Part shown: piece after piece, positions 51,111 to 63,298 of the stretch
How the letters are laid out: each line of letters opens with the position of its first letter
Position numbering within the stretch: position 1 is the stretch's first letter
Assembly (NCBI GenBank): GCA_963969495.1
Contig: OZ018317.1
Location: 34,751,726-34,815,725, forward strand
Direction: 5' to 3'
Length of the DNA: 64,000 bases
DNA from: Ceratothoa steindachneri
Lineage: Eukaryota > Arthropoda > Malacostraca > Isopoda > Cymothoidae
The notes under the pieces: model-generated
Told to the model about the DNA's origin: nothing
What the model saw: the letters and a program-made list of their open reading frames with translations, nothing else
Database searches by the model: none
Program-made: the position numbers and the translations under genes

Positions 51111-52396
51111 CTTTTTATGGGTAGCCGTTAGGTACCATTGTATTTTAAGTAGGCCCTTTGTCAAATCACCCAAACGAACACGTGCATATGTATAGAGTCA
51201 CAAAAATATATATGCTCTCACGTGTGGTTTTTTGTAGTTAACTTGATTTGTTCATGCCTGTTTTCTATTCACACAAAAACAGGTTTTTGCTGCCTCTGCG
51301 GCCATCGCGCCGAAATCGCACATGATTTCACCTTTCGCTGAGAGAAGTCAAACGGCTGAGAGATTTTGTGTATATATGTGTGTGTGCGACTCACAAACAC
51401 CAGGTGGCTCGATGCAACTCCTCATCCCCCCCTCTCTGTATGTAAGCACGGTTGCCTCGATCCTTTCGCCGCAATTCGTCCCTGAGGAACTCAGGAAGGA
51501 GCCGCCTCTTTTTAACCCCCATTCACTTCCTCTGCCCCAGCCGAGCACTGACCAAAAGATCCCTATCCGACCCTTAGAGATAAGTCAAAAGGTATTAAGA
51601 TATGACAGTTATATTTATCAATTAATATTAATGCCTCGCGTTGACCGTAACTACGGGTATCTTAATGTATCGTAATTCAATGTCCTCAATTTCTCGAAAG
51701 GCACATCTGTGTCGGGATATTGTTTGGTGACAGGTATAGAGAGGTACCAACGTTGATATGGCAGACAAATGAAAGTGATGAGATCCTTAGTTTTTTTATG
51801 TAGAGTACAACATTGAATAGTGAGGTGGAGGGGGGGGGGACAGACAGACTAAGACATTGACCTTAAAATGCAAAAAATATCATTTAAGTTATATAGGCTA
51901 AACAACCTCAGTGTATTCCTTCATATTCGTTCCAGCCTACTTCTTATCTTCTGTACTATGACGTCATACTTTCTCCTTGGATGTCGCTATACATATAAAA
52001 TGAGCTACTTTTACAATTCCCTCGAATTGCCGCAAATTTTCAAGAAATACCATACTTAACTCTCACTCCCCCAGCTCCCACTATCACCCCCTAAAAAATT
52101 GAAATAGAGGAGAAACACTTCACCTAACCAAAATGGTTCATTTCGGAAACTTTTGATTTTATTTCGAATGAGAGGAACAAAGAACTATGCAATCTAAATT
52201 ACGAATCAGGAAGATATATAAATTATAGTAAACATGAAAGTATAGAAGTCAAAGTAATCTCCCCCCTTCAAAAAAATATTATTACTATAATGATATAGAA
52301 CTCAAAATTTAACTTAAAAATTCGTCTTGAAGAAAATTCGTTTTTTATTACTAGGGGTCATCACCAGTACGGGGTCACCTTTTAGGTACTCTCTGT
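51111..52396. other. Unassigned DNA
   Basis: Open frames on both strands at 51322-51675 show no recognised domain. Confidence 0.35.
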
Positions 52397-53216
52397 GTTG
52401 GCTATTGATTGGCTATATTTTGATGATATGTTGGGTATTTATATGGGCTTTATGTTGCTATATGTTGAGTATATATGAGCTATATGTTGGATATGCTCAG
52501 TAAATATGGGCTGTACGTTGGCTAAATTTTACTTTTATATTGGTTATATGTTGCATATATGTTGCCTATATATTTGTCTATATGTTAGTTATATATTAGC
52601 TTTGTCTATATATTGTCTATATGTTGGTTATTTATTGGCTATATGTTCATTATATGTCGGCTATTTATTGATTATATGTTGGTTATATATTGTCTCTACG
52701 TTGGATATATTTTGGCTATATGTTGCTTCTATATTGCTATATTTTGCCTATTAATTATCTACGTGTGGCAACATTGGCTATATTTGCTGCATGTTGGCTA
52801 TTAATTAACTATATGTTGCTATATTTGGCTACATGTTGGCGATATATTGCCTATACGTTGGGTATATATTGGCTATTGTTGGCTGTAGTGTAGCTATAAG
52901 TTGGCTAAATATTGGCTATAAAGTGGCTCGATGTTGCCTATATATTGGTTATTTATTGGCTATAGGTTGGCTATGTATTGGTTATATATTGCCTATATTT
53001 CGTCTATATATTGCTTATATGATGGCGAAATATTGGTCATATGTTGGCTATATAGTGGTTCGATATTTGCTATATAGTGGCTCGATATTTGCTATATATT
53101 GCCTATATGTTGGTTATATATTGGCTATTTTTTGGCTATGTTATATATTTTCTCTATATGTTGCCTATATATTGGATATACGAGTATTTTGGTTATATAT
53201 TGACTATATATTGTTC
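52397..53216 (+). repeat. 11-bp minisatellite, about 74 units
   Basis: Consensus TTGGCTATATA/G. From about 52950 to 53150 the 11-base register is almost unbroken, with substitutions at a few positions; elsewhere single-base slips occur. Because 11 is not a multiple of 3, an array without stops opens all three frames, giving Tyr/Ile/Leu-rich frames that should not be called genes. Confidence 0.95.
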
Positions 53217-53420
53217 TAAGTGCACGACGAAGGCTTAGATCTTGAAAAAGATCTAAGTTAAATTTGGAGCTTTATAATAACTAGTTTGATATAATTTATT
53301 AAATATAATATCAATTTGGAGAGGAAGTTAGAAGCATGTTAAATGAGACAGTTCACTTCCGTGAAGTAATCAGAGCAGGAGCGGCATTTTAAGCCTTGAT
53401 AAAATTTCACTTTATTGCGA

Positions 53421-54329
<909 letters not shown>

Positions 54330-55970
54330 TCTAATAGTTGCCCGGCGATCGAGCCTTCTGCGTAATTTTATGTTCTCCTTGATGTTCATGTCCCACTACG
54401 GGATCTTTTTATTGTCCCACTACCAAATCATTTTATCTCGTCCTACTACGGGATCTTTTATTGAATTTTTTGTTGTTGTTTTAATTGCTATTTTCACTTT
54501 TGTTTTTACCTTTTGCCTTGCCAGCAAAATATAGGCACGGGTTCTGTTCTTTGGTTGTTAGAGAGGTATCTTTTACATCTACCTCCCTCTGCCCCAGGAT
54601 CGAGGTCTGCTAGAGTCTCTTTGGGAGAATGTCCTCCTCTAGCCTTGACCAGATGTCCAATCTTCTTTTGTACCAGAAGATGTTGACTGGTTCCAGTTCA
54701 GTCTTTTCGTGGAGGCTCCTCGAGGTACTGTAGTCTTGCCACCTTGGGTTGGTGATAAACCGAAAGCATCGATTTTGCACCCTCTGGAATCTTGTCATGT
54801 CTTTTCTTGATGCTGCTTTCTGCGGTATGGCAGGGTATACTATTTTGGATCTAACCAAACTGGTGTATAGTTTCTTCTTGTTAAGTAGGTTTAGGAATCT
54901 AAATCTTGAGAGCTTGTCTAGTTCGTTTTTGGCTAGTCCGATCCTAGAGCCACTGTGCCCGCTCATGTCAATGTTGGCAAGTCTAAACCCGAGAACGGAT
55001 ACATTCGGTGAGTAGTCGATTTGGGTGTGGTCCAGGTTGAGAGGGACCGAACGATGTCCACCTATTGCTGCTGCTGGGAATTTAGACACGTTGGTCTGGA
55101 TCTTCCAGCGCCTTTTGAATCTGGAAATACTTTCAGCCTCGGTGGCCGTGGCTCTAGCCATCATCTTCGCGGATTTTGTTGTTCATACTACGATCTGGAT
55201 GACATCGTCCGTGTATTGTATGTTTAGGGTCCTTTCAATAGGTTTAGGTATATCCATCATAAAGATGGTAAAGAGAGTGGGGCAAAGGCATCTAGGAACA
55301 CCGGACAGGAGTTCGAAGGCCTCCCTTGCATGCTTCTCGAATGCAATGACAGCTTGCCTGTTAGTAAAGTAGCTACAGAGGATTTTTTTTAAGTGTGGTA
55401 TGAGTTTGAGTCCAAAGATTTTGTATTTCAGGCCGTCGATCCAGACTTTGTCAAAGGCCTTCTTTACATCTTTACATCTTTTCCTCGTTCAACAGAAAAT
55501 TTTCTGACAGGCGTGTTGTTAGCCTGCTGTTGAGAATCTTTTCAAAACCTTCCCAACGGTCTTAAGCAATGGGATAGGTCTGAAGTTCACCACCTCCTTT
55601 GCTGGTTTACCGAGCCGCGGAATGAAGAAAACTTTTGAGGTCTTCAGGCTGTCTGAGAAGTATTCATTCGCTGGGGAAGTTGTGAGTAGATTCAGCAACC
55701 TAATTTGAAGTCTTTCGGATGCCTATTTCAGATGTCTGATGGTGATTTGGCTGAGGCCAAGGGCTTTGGGCCAGAACGATGAAATGGCCCCCTACCCTTC
55801 CACAATAGTGAAGGTGTTCTTCCCCTGCGAGTTACCGTAGAGACGGTGGAGGTTCGCGGTTCCTGTCCCCCCCTCCCCTCCATGTATTCGAGAACCTGAT
55901 CCTCGAAGCCTAGGTTAAAGTTTTCCTCCTCTTCATCGGAGAGTTTGAAAACGTTTTTCCAGACTCATCA
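54330..55970 (-). pseudogene. Jockey-like LINE, second copy
   Basis: Right to left: FKLSDEEEENFNLGFEDQ (near 55940); FFIPRLGKPAKEVVNFRPIP followed by GKVLKR (RT start, near 55600); DVKKAFDKVWIDG, an intact motif A (near 55450); PTLFTIFMMDIP, then QYTDDVIQI, a YTDD catalytic box (near 55190). From 55164 to 54610 the post-catalytic domain is open (RRWKIQTNVSKF, SVLGFRL, LYTSLVRSKIVYP, RFQRVQNRCFRFITN). Indels break the frame upstream. The 3' region has three about 33-bp repeats of TCCCACTACGGGATCTTTT (54395-54465) and ends with CGAGCCTTCTG, as in the copy at 1190-3080. Confidence 0.82.
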
Positions 55971-55989
55971 TACTTTCCTCCTACATTCT

Positions 55990-56560
55990 TTAATATTGCG
56001 AATTTTGGCATTTTTGTCTATCAGACTGCAATTCAAAGCTGCCAGATACTTCAGGATAGAGCTTCTGGCAAGAATTAATTCTCAATTGGTGGTGTTTTTT
56101 TCCCTATGTGACATTAGTCTTATAAAAATACAGACATTTTTTCAGTCTTTAGGATTTTTTTTCTTTGAATGAATAATTTCCTAATATATTATTTTATATA
56201 GCGACTTTTGGCATCATTCGTGGCTAAGCCTACAAGGCAAGCGTTGCCAAATACTTCAGGATAGAGCTTCTCCTAAGGATTAATTCTCAATTACTAGTGT
56301 ATTTTTTATTTGATATTAGAGTTATAAACAAAATAAGATTTTTTTCCTTACTCGTTGTCTTTAGGATTTTTTTATCTGAATGGATACTTTTCTCGTACAT
56401 TATTTATATTGCAACGTTTGGCATCATTCAGGGCTGAATCTACAAGGCAAGAGTTGCCAAATATTTCAAAATAGAGCTTTAGTCAAGGATTAATTGTCCA
56501 TTAGTGCTGTTTACTGTCATATTGTAACTGGATTCTAGACATTTTTTCAGTCTATTTCAT
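55990..56560 (+). repeat. About 207-bp tandem repeat, three diverged copies
   Basis: GCCAAATACTTCAGGATAGA recurs at 56041, 56246 and 56456, with AATTAATTCTCAATT and TTTTGGCATCATTC in each copy. Confidence 0.9.
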
Positions 56561-56660
56561 ACCATTAAATCTCATGGTCGTGAAAATAAATCCTGGTTGA
56601 CGTGGGATTTGCGCCTATGACCCTATGGGTTAGCGCACACTAAACAAAAACAACAAACAA

Positions 56661-56730
56661 ATGGTGTGTGAAACCATGGCAACCAAGGTCGTCGAAATGA
56701 TCCCGCTGTAGAAATTTCGAATTAGGCAAG
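56661..56730 (+). other. Possible first coding exon with in-frame TAG
   Basis: Two in-frame ATGs (56661 and 56676, the latter in an AAACCATGG context) open a frame MATKVVEMIPL, TAG, then KFRIRQ, ending CAAG followed by GTAAGC, a good splice donor. The TAG at 56709 would need to be sense for the exon to work. Weak on its own; listed because of the non-standard-code gene at 19834-21318. Confidence 0.25.
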
Positions 56731-57739
56731 GTAAGCCTTTCTTCCTCGGCCGAAATTTAATTCTATTTCTCGTTCTGTGATTTTTATTATTTCATTTATG
56801 GCATTTTCCAGCTTATCATCCTATCATTCTTATGACACTGGAATTGTATTTATGTAGTCAATGACTTTTAGTCATACATACTAATTATTATAGCATGAAA
56901 ACTAATGTGATTTTGATGTAGATATGTAACTGAGTATTAACATAATTTAACGGATGTCAAAAAGCCACAAGGGTCTATCAAGTTGAAATTATTTGTAATG
57001 GATGATGTAAATACTATTTTCGTCTTTGAGCATTAAAATATCTATTTCATAACTTTATTGTGCACATTTATTTACATTAAATTCCATATTTATGCTAAAA
57101 TATCTTTGGTTATAAAAAATCTGAGGTGTACATTACATATAAACAAACGAAAAGGCATCTTCAAACATATTTTGTTATGATTTCTAATTTTATGATGTCT
57201 CGTGAGATGGATGTACTAACTGTAGGTTCGGGATGAATATACACAATTGTGTGACCACTAAATTATGTTTTGAAGGCAGCACGTGAAAAATGAAAACCAA
57301 TTTCCTGATCATAAATTTTGATGTGATTTTTATCTGAATGCCAAATGTCGTGAGGTTGAAATAATGTATTTGATGTGTTAATTTTTACAAAGGCAATGTA
57401 AATAGGTAGGCAGAAAAAATTATCTTCAGTATATAGGTAAAATATTCAGTCAGTGGAATATTACAGAAAAAAATAAGAAAATAAGTGAAAAGAAAGAAAA
57501 TCAACCGTGAAAATATTGATGCTAAAGTAGGCCGCCAAATCATCAGCCCGTTTCCACAATGTGGGTGCATTCAGAGCCTCTGTAACTCCGCAGATTATAC
57601 AAATTCATTCGAAAAATAATTTCTTAAGGTCCCTTTTATTTCTCATTAGGGAACTTACAGTTTAATATATATCAAAACTCGGTTATTTATATCGCATAAC
57701 AACAGTCGTGAAGTAGGCCCAAATTGGTACTTCCGGAGA
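56731..57739. other. Unassigned AT-rich DNA
   Basis: No gene recognised. Confidence 0.4.
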
Positions 57740-57743
57740 TTAA

Positions 57744-57989
57744 TCACACCCGATACATCTTAACTTGATATCTCAAATAGGCTAGACCGTAGCTCCCTAA
57801 ATGTATATGAATATACAAATAGTAATTAGCAATACTACTTTGAAACCCAGCGAGACGCAAGGGGTATAGTAGCGTAATTCGCTGAGCTGAATTTATCGCC
57901 GCTAATCTCGAGAAGAAACGAGCCGTAAAGTCTGGCGCCGAGATCGCTCGTGAAGTCTTCCGGGTGTAATTGCGGTCCTCAATGGTCAC
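57744..57989 (-). pseudogene. Possible Tc1-like transposase N-terminal fragment
   Basis: The minus frame includes RAISAPDFTARFFSRLAAIN, loosely like the T-S-A-P-x-I/L stretch before the second helix-turn-helix of Tc1 transposases, then RITLLYPLRLAGF where T-V-x-R-R-L-x-x-A-G-L is expected. No catalytic motif follows and no termini were seen. Confidence 0.3.
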
Positions 57990-58449
57990 TTCGGCCGGTT
58001 GGTCGCTCAGTCACGGAGGGGTCCGAGGGATGATAACAAGAAATTCAGCTCAGGGAAATTAGTAACATTCTACATGCTCGCAAGTTGTGTACATAATGTG
58101 TCATTTGCACACGGGCATAACAATCCATACACGTTCCGCACGAAATTGCATCTACTTTTTTATATTATTCAGCGTGAATGAATTTTTAATCCATTATGTC
58201 TGAATCGGGTTAGAGAAATACCCCTCCTCCCTTGTGGGTGGAGGCCACACCTGCACTTTTGCCATTGTAATGACCCCGAGTTCACCCCCTAACCACACCC
58301 GACTGCTCCACCGTTGCACGTTGAGTGTGATAGCCATGTATCCACCCGGAAATGGTGCCCAAATCTGGGCACTACATACCCGTAGTCCGCGTTCTCAGGG
58401 ATGTCCCCCACCGGAGGAGGAAATTATGGGGTATTACTGCCCCTTAACT
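57990..58449. other. Unassigned DNA
   Basis: GC-richer at 58215-58430. No gene recognised. Confidence 0.35.
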
Positions 58450-58689
58450 ATTCTGGTTGAGAGAGAGAGAACGAGGAGGGACAAAAAATGAAGAGAGAGA
58501 GAACGAGGAGACAAAAATAAACGAAGAGAGAGAGAGAAAACTAAGATAATTAGACAGAGCGAGAAAGAAAAACAAATATAGAAAGAGAGAACAAGGATAT
58601 AGAGAAAAACTGAGATAATTAGAGAAAACGAGAGAGAACTAGGAGATATAAAAATGGAAGAGAGAGAGAGAGTCACAAGGAGTTAGAAA
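58450..58689 (+). repeat. Polypurine (GA-rich) tract
   Basis: GAGAGAGAACGAGGAGACAAAAA-like repeats, interrupted at 58690 by a LINE copy and continuing after 59275. Confidence 0.9.
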
Positions 58690-59275
58690 GAATAGTATTA
58701 CCTCAAAAGACATTACTGACCATACCGAGGATGTACTATTTTGAGAAATCCGTAAAATGCAGCATGAGAAAACACATACCAAAGGCGAAGGCTTTGAAAA
58801 ATGACACAATCAGGAAATTTTAATTGTATAGTTGAAACCTATTTATTTGTTTCTATATTCTATGTTCTATACATATCATAGATTACATCATCTAGTCTAG
58901 ATTTGAACTGTTCTAAAGACGAACTATTCACCATCTCGACCGGATGACGATTCCATGTACCGCAAATCTTATACGAGGAGTAGTTCTGATATGGAAGTAG
59001 TCGGGAATGGGGGCAAACCAGCTTGTAACCATGGTTACGAGTCAAATTTGTCTTCAACGTGTAATTCCTCCTGCAATCTACGTTCTCAACACCCCTTAAA
59101 ATCTTGAAGGTCTCTATTAGCTGGCCTCATAATCGGCGAGTCTCCAGAGAGAAAGCCCCAATTTCTGAAGCCAATGCTGATAGCCTTTGCGCCTAAGTGA
59201 ATGAATTAACTTGGTGGCCCTAGCCTGGACTCGTTTGAGTCTATCTTTGTCCTTACGCAGGATAGGGGACCAAAG
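58690..59275 (-). pseudogene. CR1-like LINE 3' fragment inserted in a GA tract
   Basis: Going right to left: PILRKDKDRLKRVQARATKL (about 59260-59200), then frame shifts, then 59057-58860 with RNHGYKL, ICGTWNRHPVEMVNSSSLEQ and FKSRLDDV, the conserved C-terminus. The 3' end reads AACTCCTTGTGACTCTCT in minus orientation, sharing AACTCCTTGT with the other copies, and joins GAGAGAGAGAGT directly. Confidence 0.82.
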
Positions 59276-59320
59276 AGAGACAGAGACAGATAAAAATTAG
59301 GAGAGAAAGGAAGAACGAGG

Positions 59321-59495
59321 ATATATATATATATATATAAAATGAAAAACTCACAAAGTATCACGTGAGGGTAGCAAATGAATGCAATGTCCCGCAGGAA
59401 AAAATGGAAAGGTGTTTCCAAGTACTTTCGAACTTTATTAATAAAGTTCGAAAGTACTTGGAAGCACCTGTTAATTTTTTTTGCTGGACAGTGCA

Positions 59496-59556
<61 letters not shown>
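59321..59556. repeat. Fold-back cassette G between TA arrays
   Basis: TA run at 59321-59338, then AAAGTATCACGTGAG (as in cassette A). A palindrome centred at 59439/59440 has a perfect about 24-base inner arm (CCAAGTACTTTCGAACTTTA) extending imperfectly to 59378 and 59501. It is followed by (TA)n at about 59499-59556. Confidence 0.92.
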
Positions 59557-59563
<7 letters not shown>

Positions 59564-59564
59564 C

Positions 59565-59565
<1 letters not shown>

Positions 59566-59611
<46 letters not shown>

Positions 59612-60330
59612 GGATAGATTGTTTCTGTGTAAGAGATGGAGGGAGCCCCTGTGTGTATGTGTGCGTTACTCGGAGCCGCAAGGTAAAGAATTACTTCGAG
59701 GATCCTTGCGACCCATCCGTGGAAGTACTTTTGTGGAGAACCTAAGTAGAGACTATAAGTGTCGGAGCTCCCCTTCCCCCGTCCCTTCCGCCAAACTGGT
59801 GATGGAAAATATAATAAAAACCTATATGCGTTTTAATGGGCACTAAAACCCATTCGGTCAATTATCACCTAAATTGCTCAATGCCGAACTATTAACTCCC
59901 TATGTAAGTAGCTCGTTCCTTTTATTTCACATTCTATGCGTAAAGTTGTTGCCACCCAAAGTACTTCTGAATCTCTGTGGAGTAGTTTCCCCTTAAAAGA
60001 CCTGAACCTCTGAAATTTAAGCTTCTAACCGTGGTCCCTCCCTAGTCCTTGGTGATCAATATTCTCAAAGCCATTTTAATTCCTTTATCAATTGACCACC
60101 TAAGCTCAGCATCTCTGGCGAGAAGATATCAGAAAGAGAAAAAGAGGATGATGAAACAAAGAGAGAGAGGGAATAAGACAAGGAGAGAGAGAGAGAGAGT
60201 GGAGGATGAATCAAAGAGAAGGAGGGACGATGAGACGAGAGAGAAAGATAATTAGAGAAATGGGATAAAAGGCAGACATAGAGAGGGGGAGTGAGAGACA
60301 AAGAAAGAGGGAGGATGAAAGAGAGTGAGA
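59566..60330 (+). repeat. GA-rich tracts with intervening unique DNA
   Basis: (GA)n at 59566-59607 and GA-rich repeats at about 60120-60330. The stretch 59630-60110 between them has no recognised gene. Confidence 0.75.
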
Positions 60331-61143
60331 GGGACGTCTGCTGAAGCACAAAGGCAAAAGCAAAACATGTCAATCAAGTAGCAAGGCATCTACGCGAAAT
60401 AGAACATGAAAACAGAAATCTCTACATAAATATACACAGATCACATAAAACTACCTACATAAAAAATCTGTTCTTCCTTATATAGTCATACTTTCATATA
60501 TGTACATACTCTCCACATTCATATGTATGATTGCCTACCTTCATATAAAGTTTCTATACAAGCCTATATACCCACATACAAAACTACCATACGAAATATT
60601 TTAATTGAGAAAAAAATGCGATGAACAACGAAAAATCAGGAAATAGACGTAAATATATGAATGGCGAACAAGAATAGTGAAAAATGCGACAGATATATGA
60701 ATAACAAACCTTGTTAAAACTTAATGATTGGGGCCGGAAGGGCGCACCACAAATGACCACGAACAAATTCGCTTTTAAGAACTAAATATACCCATTGCGG
60801 CCCCTCCTTGCGGGCGAGGTTCCGCATTCTGTGGTTTGGTGGATAGCTTTAGGATTGGTCAAGTAATTCCTAACTATTTCGTTTATTTTGACCGTTCATT
60901 AACCATTTTCGAGTCAATTCTAACTTAGCTGTCAGTCTACCTTTACCGTTCAGTTAACCCTTGACTTCATCATCCCCCGGGAACTATAAACCTACTTGAG
61001 GGGACTAAATCTACTAAGCGAGGGTATTTGGGCTTTGGTGTGCACCAGCTCGCTCTTGATCTGGTTTACGTGCTAAGATCGCTGTTTCTGGGATCTCTGT
61101 TACCATCCTAAATTTCAGATATGTATGTATTCGAACCCCGACT

Positions 61144-61185
<42 letters not shown>

Positions 61186-61858
61186 GGATTCCGATTAACC
61201 AGCGTCCTGCTCTGTATCTAGCAGTGTCCAAGAAATAATACATCTAGTAAAAGAATCTAGGTTGCCTTGGTAACAAAGCCAAAGCAACTGTTCCCGTTGC
61301 GATCAAGCAGTATTCGGTTTTATGATCAGTCACTTGTACCACGGGGTGGGCGGGCCCTGTCTAAGGAGAGGGCGAGAGGGTGTGTAACTTAGGGAGAGGC
61401 TAGGAGATTGGGGGGATTTGGGTGTGACTTTTTACTTCTCAAGGTCTGAAGCGGTGAATGTCAAAGGTAAAAAATATGAGGCAGAATATTAGGCCAGGAG
61501 TATTAGTGAAATTGAAGATACTGGGAGTAAGTATTACTGAGGGATTTTGTTTGGACTCGTCATAAGGGAGTATTTATAAAGATATGCGTGTGTACTTATG
61601 CGGTATCCGATGGACAATTATGGATTACAGGTGGGGTAACGGAGTACTGATTAAATCAGTTGTGGGTGTGTATTTGGGGGACGTGGTTTAATAAAATTAA
61701 GAAATAGGTGGGAGGGGCTTTGATGTATGGTTTTATTGTTGTTATGGGGATTGTTTTGTGTCCTAATATTATTGCAATTGGGAGCTTTCTACTTTTTTTG
61801 GCACAACGAATTTGTTTAGATTATCTTCTTTTGGGGTTTTTCTGTTGTAAAATTATTC
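60331..61858. other. Unassigned DNA with one TA array
   Basis: (TA)n at 61148-61182. No gene recognised in the rest. Confidence 0.4.
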
Positions 61859-62545
61859 TTGCTATCATTTGAGAGAGAGAGAGAGAAAAAGAGAATGAGA
61901 AATTTTGTATGCCCTGGGTACTGCATAAGACCAAATGAGAACGGGGTCGCAAGTGAATGCTACCTCGGAGATAGACTAGACAGTGAAGCTGAAGTGGAAA
62001 TAGCTGTTCGTGTAAAAATAGCCATTGCCTGGAATAAGTGGAGAGAGGTGTCAAGATTACTGTTGAAACGAGTCATTGCATTGAAGAAGAGAATCCTGGT
62101 ATATGTAGCATGTGTAAGAGCAGCTCTCTTGTACGGTGTTGAGAATTCGCACTTAACAGAAAGACTGATAAGTGTGTTGAGAGGATGTCATCGACGTATG
62201 CTGAGATATATGGCTGGTGTGAAGTGGCAGGATCGCATCGGGAGCTTTGAGGTGGCGGACATATGTGGGCTAGTGGAGCTGGAGTCTGAGCTGCAATTGA
62301 GAAGACTCAGATGGTTTGGTCATGTGGAGAGATGAGAGGAGGATGGCTGCCTGAGGGAGGCTATGTGGAAGGCAGAAGGCGACCAGGAAGACCCTACAAA
62401 ACTTGAAGGGACTGTACTGTGGAAGATATGTGGGGAGAGAAACTTACGAAGGAAGATGCTCAGGACTGAAGTCGGTGTAGAAAAGACATACGACCATGCA
62501 ACCCTGCCGAAGTGGGACCAAGAGGATGGAAAACAAAGATTATTA

Positions 62546-62546
<1 letters not shown>
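61859..62546 (+). pseudogene. LINE C-terminal fragment ending in (TA)n
   Basis: Frame 61859-62335 reads YLGDRLDSEAEVEIAVRVKI, KRILVYVACVRAALLYGVE, CHRRMLRYMAGVKWQDRIGS and LRRLRWFGHVER. This is the typical post-RT region of non-LTR elements (LLYG-E, RRMLR, LRWFGHV-R). A stop follows R in GHVER, and the remainder continues past it without an intact frame. The element ends with AACAAAGATTATTATG and then a (TA)n run (62547-62585). It differs from the CR1-like and jockey-like copies; the clade is undetermined. Confidence 0.75.

Positions 62547-62585
<39 letters not shown>
62547..62585. repeat. (TA)n microsatellite at a LINE 3' end
   Basis: TA run with one interruption, directly joined to the LINE terminus. 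Confidence 0.95.
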
Positions 62586-62588
<3 letters not shown>

Positions 62589-62945
62589 TATATATCATCG
62601 CTAAATATAATTTAAGAAGGGAATTTTTTTGAGTATTTGTTAATAATTTCATCTTAGTTTGGTTATGACTTATGTTATTTTATCAAAGTTATTTCTAATA
62701 ATTCTTTTATAATATAAAAAAACAAAAAGGTGAAGTTCAGAAATAAATATAAATATCAAAATTTAGTTTAGATTTGCTTTTTAAAATTATTATAATTGGC
62801 CAAATTCAGAAAATGTATAAAAATTAACCATGGCTGTTTTCTTTAGATTTTAAATTCTAATCTTACTTTCTAAGCGCAAACTCCCACATAGGGGGGATTG
62901 GCGAAGCCATTGCCTAGTTTTATTTTTTAAATATCACCACGAAAA

Positions 62946-63298
62946 ATGAAGCTGCGTCTTTCATCTTCAGAGTTGCTCGAAGTCGAACATAAAGAAAGGT
63001 ACAAAGAACAATTAAATTTTCTAATGACTGAAATTCGGAGTTAAACTCTTGAGTTCATCGAGCAAACTTTGCAAAACGCACCGAACTTTGCACTACAAAT
63101 GATGTAAGTTACCCACACAATGTTACTTATTAATATTTTAATTATTTAAAACGTAGTTAAATTATTTTGTATTGAAAATATCAAAAAAATAGTTCAAAAG
63201 ACCCTGTAATAGATGAACCACTAGCAAAATAATAACAAAATACAAATAATATGGCATTTAACCCTCGAGAACCGAAGAAAACTGATCAAAGATACTGA
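62946..63298 (+). CDS. Candidate small split gene in the TAA-sense code
   Basis: Exon 1 (62946-63103) opens with ATG and reads MKLRLSSSELLEVEHKERYK, EQLNFLMTEIRS, TAA, TLEFIEQTLQNAPNFALQM, then AT|GTAAGT, a consensus donor. An 89-base AT-rich intron ends AAAAAAATAG. Exon 2 (63193-63298) restores frame and reads SKDPVIDEPLAK, TAA, TAA, QNTNNMAFNPREPKKTDQRY, then TGA. With TAA as Gln it is an 87-residue, mostly helical protein. Under the standard code it stops after 32 residues. The composition looks genuinely coding on both sides of the intron, but three stops could also be decay. Family unknown. Confidence 0.45.

Noticed and set aside
52506..53219. Membrane-protein-like open frames rich in Tyr, Ile and Leu
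   Set aside because: Produced by the 11-bp minisatellite in all three frames.
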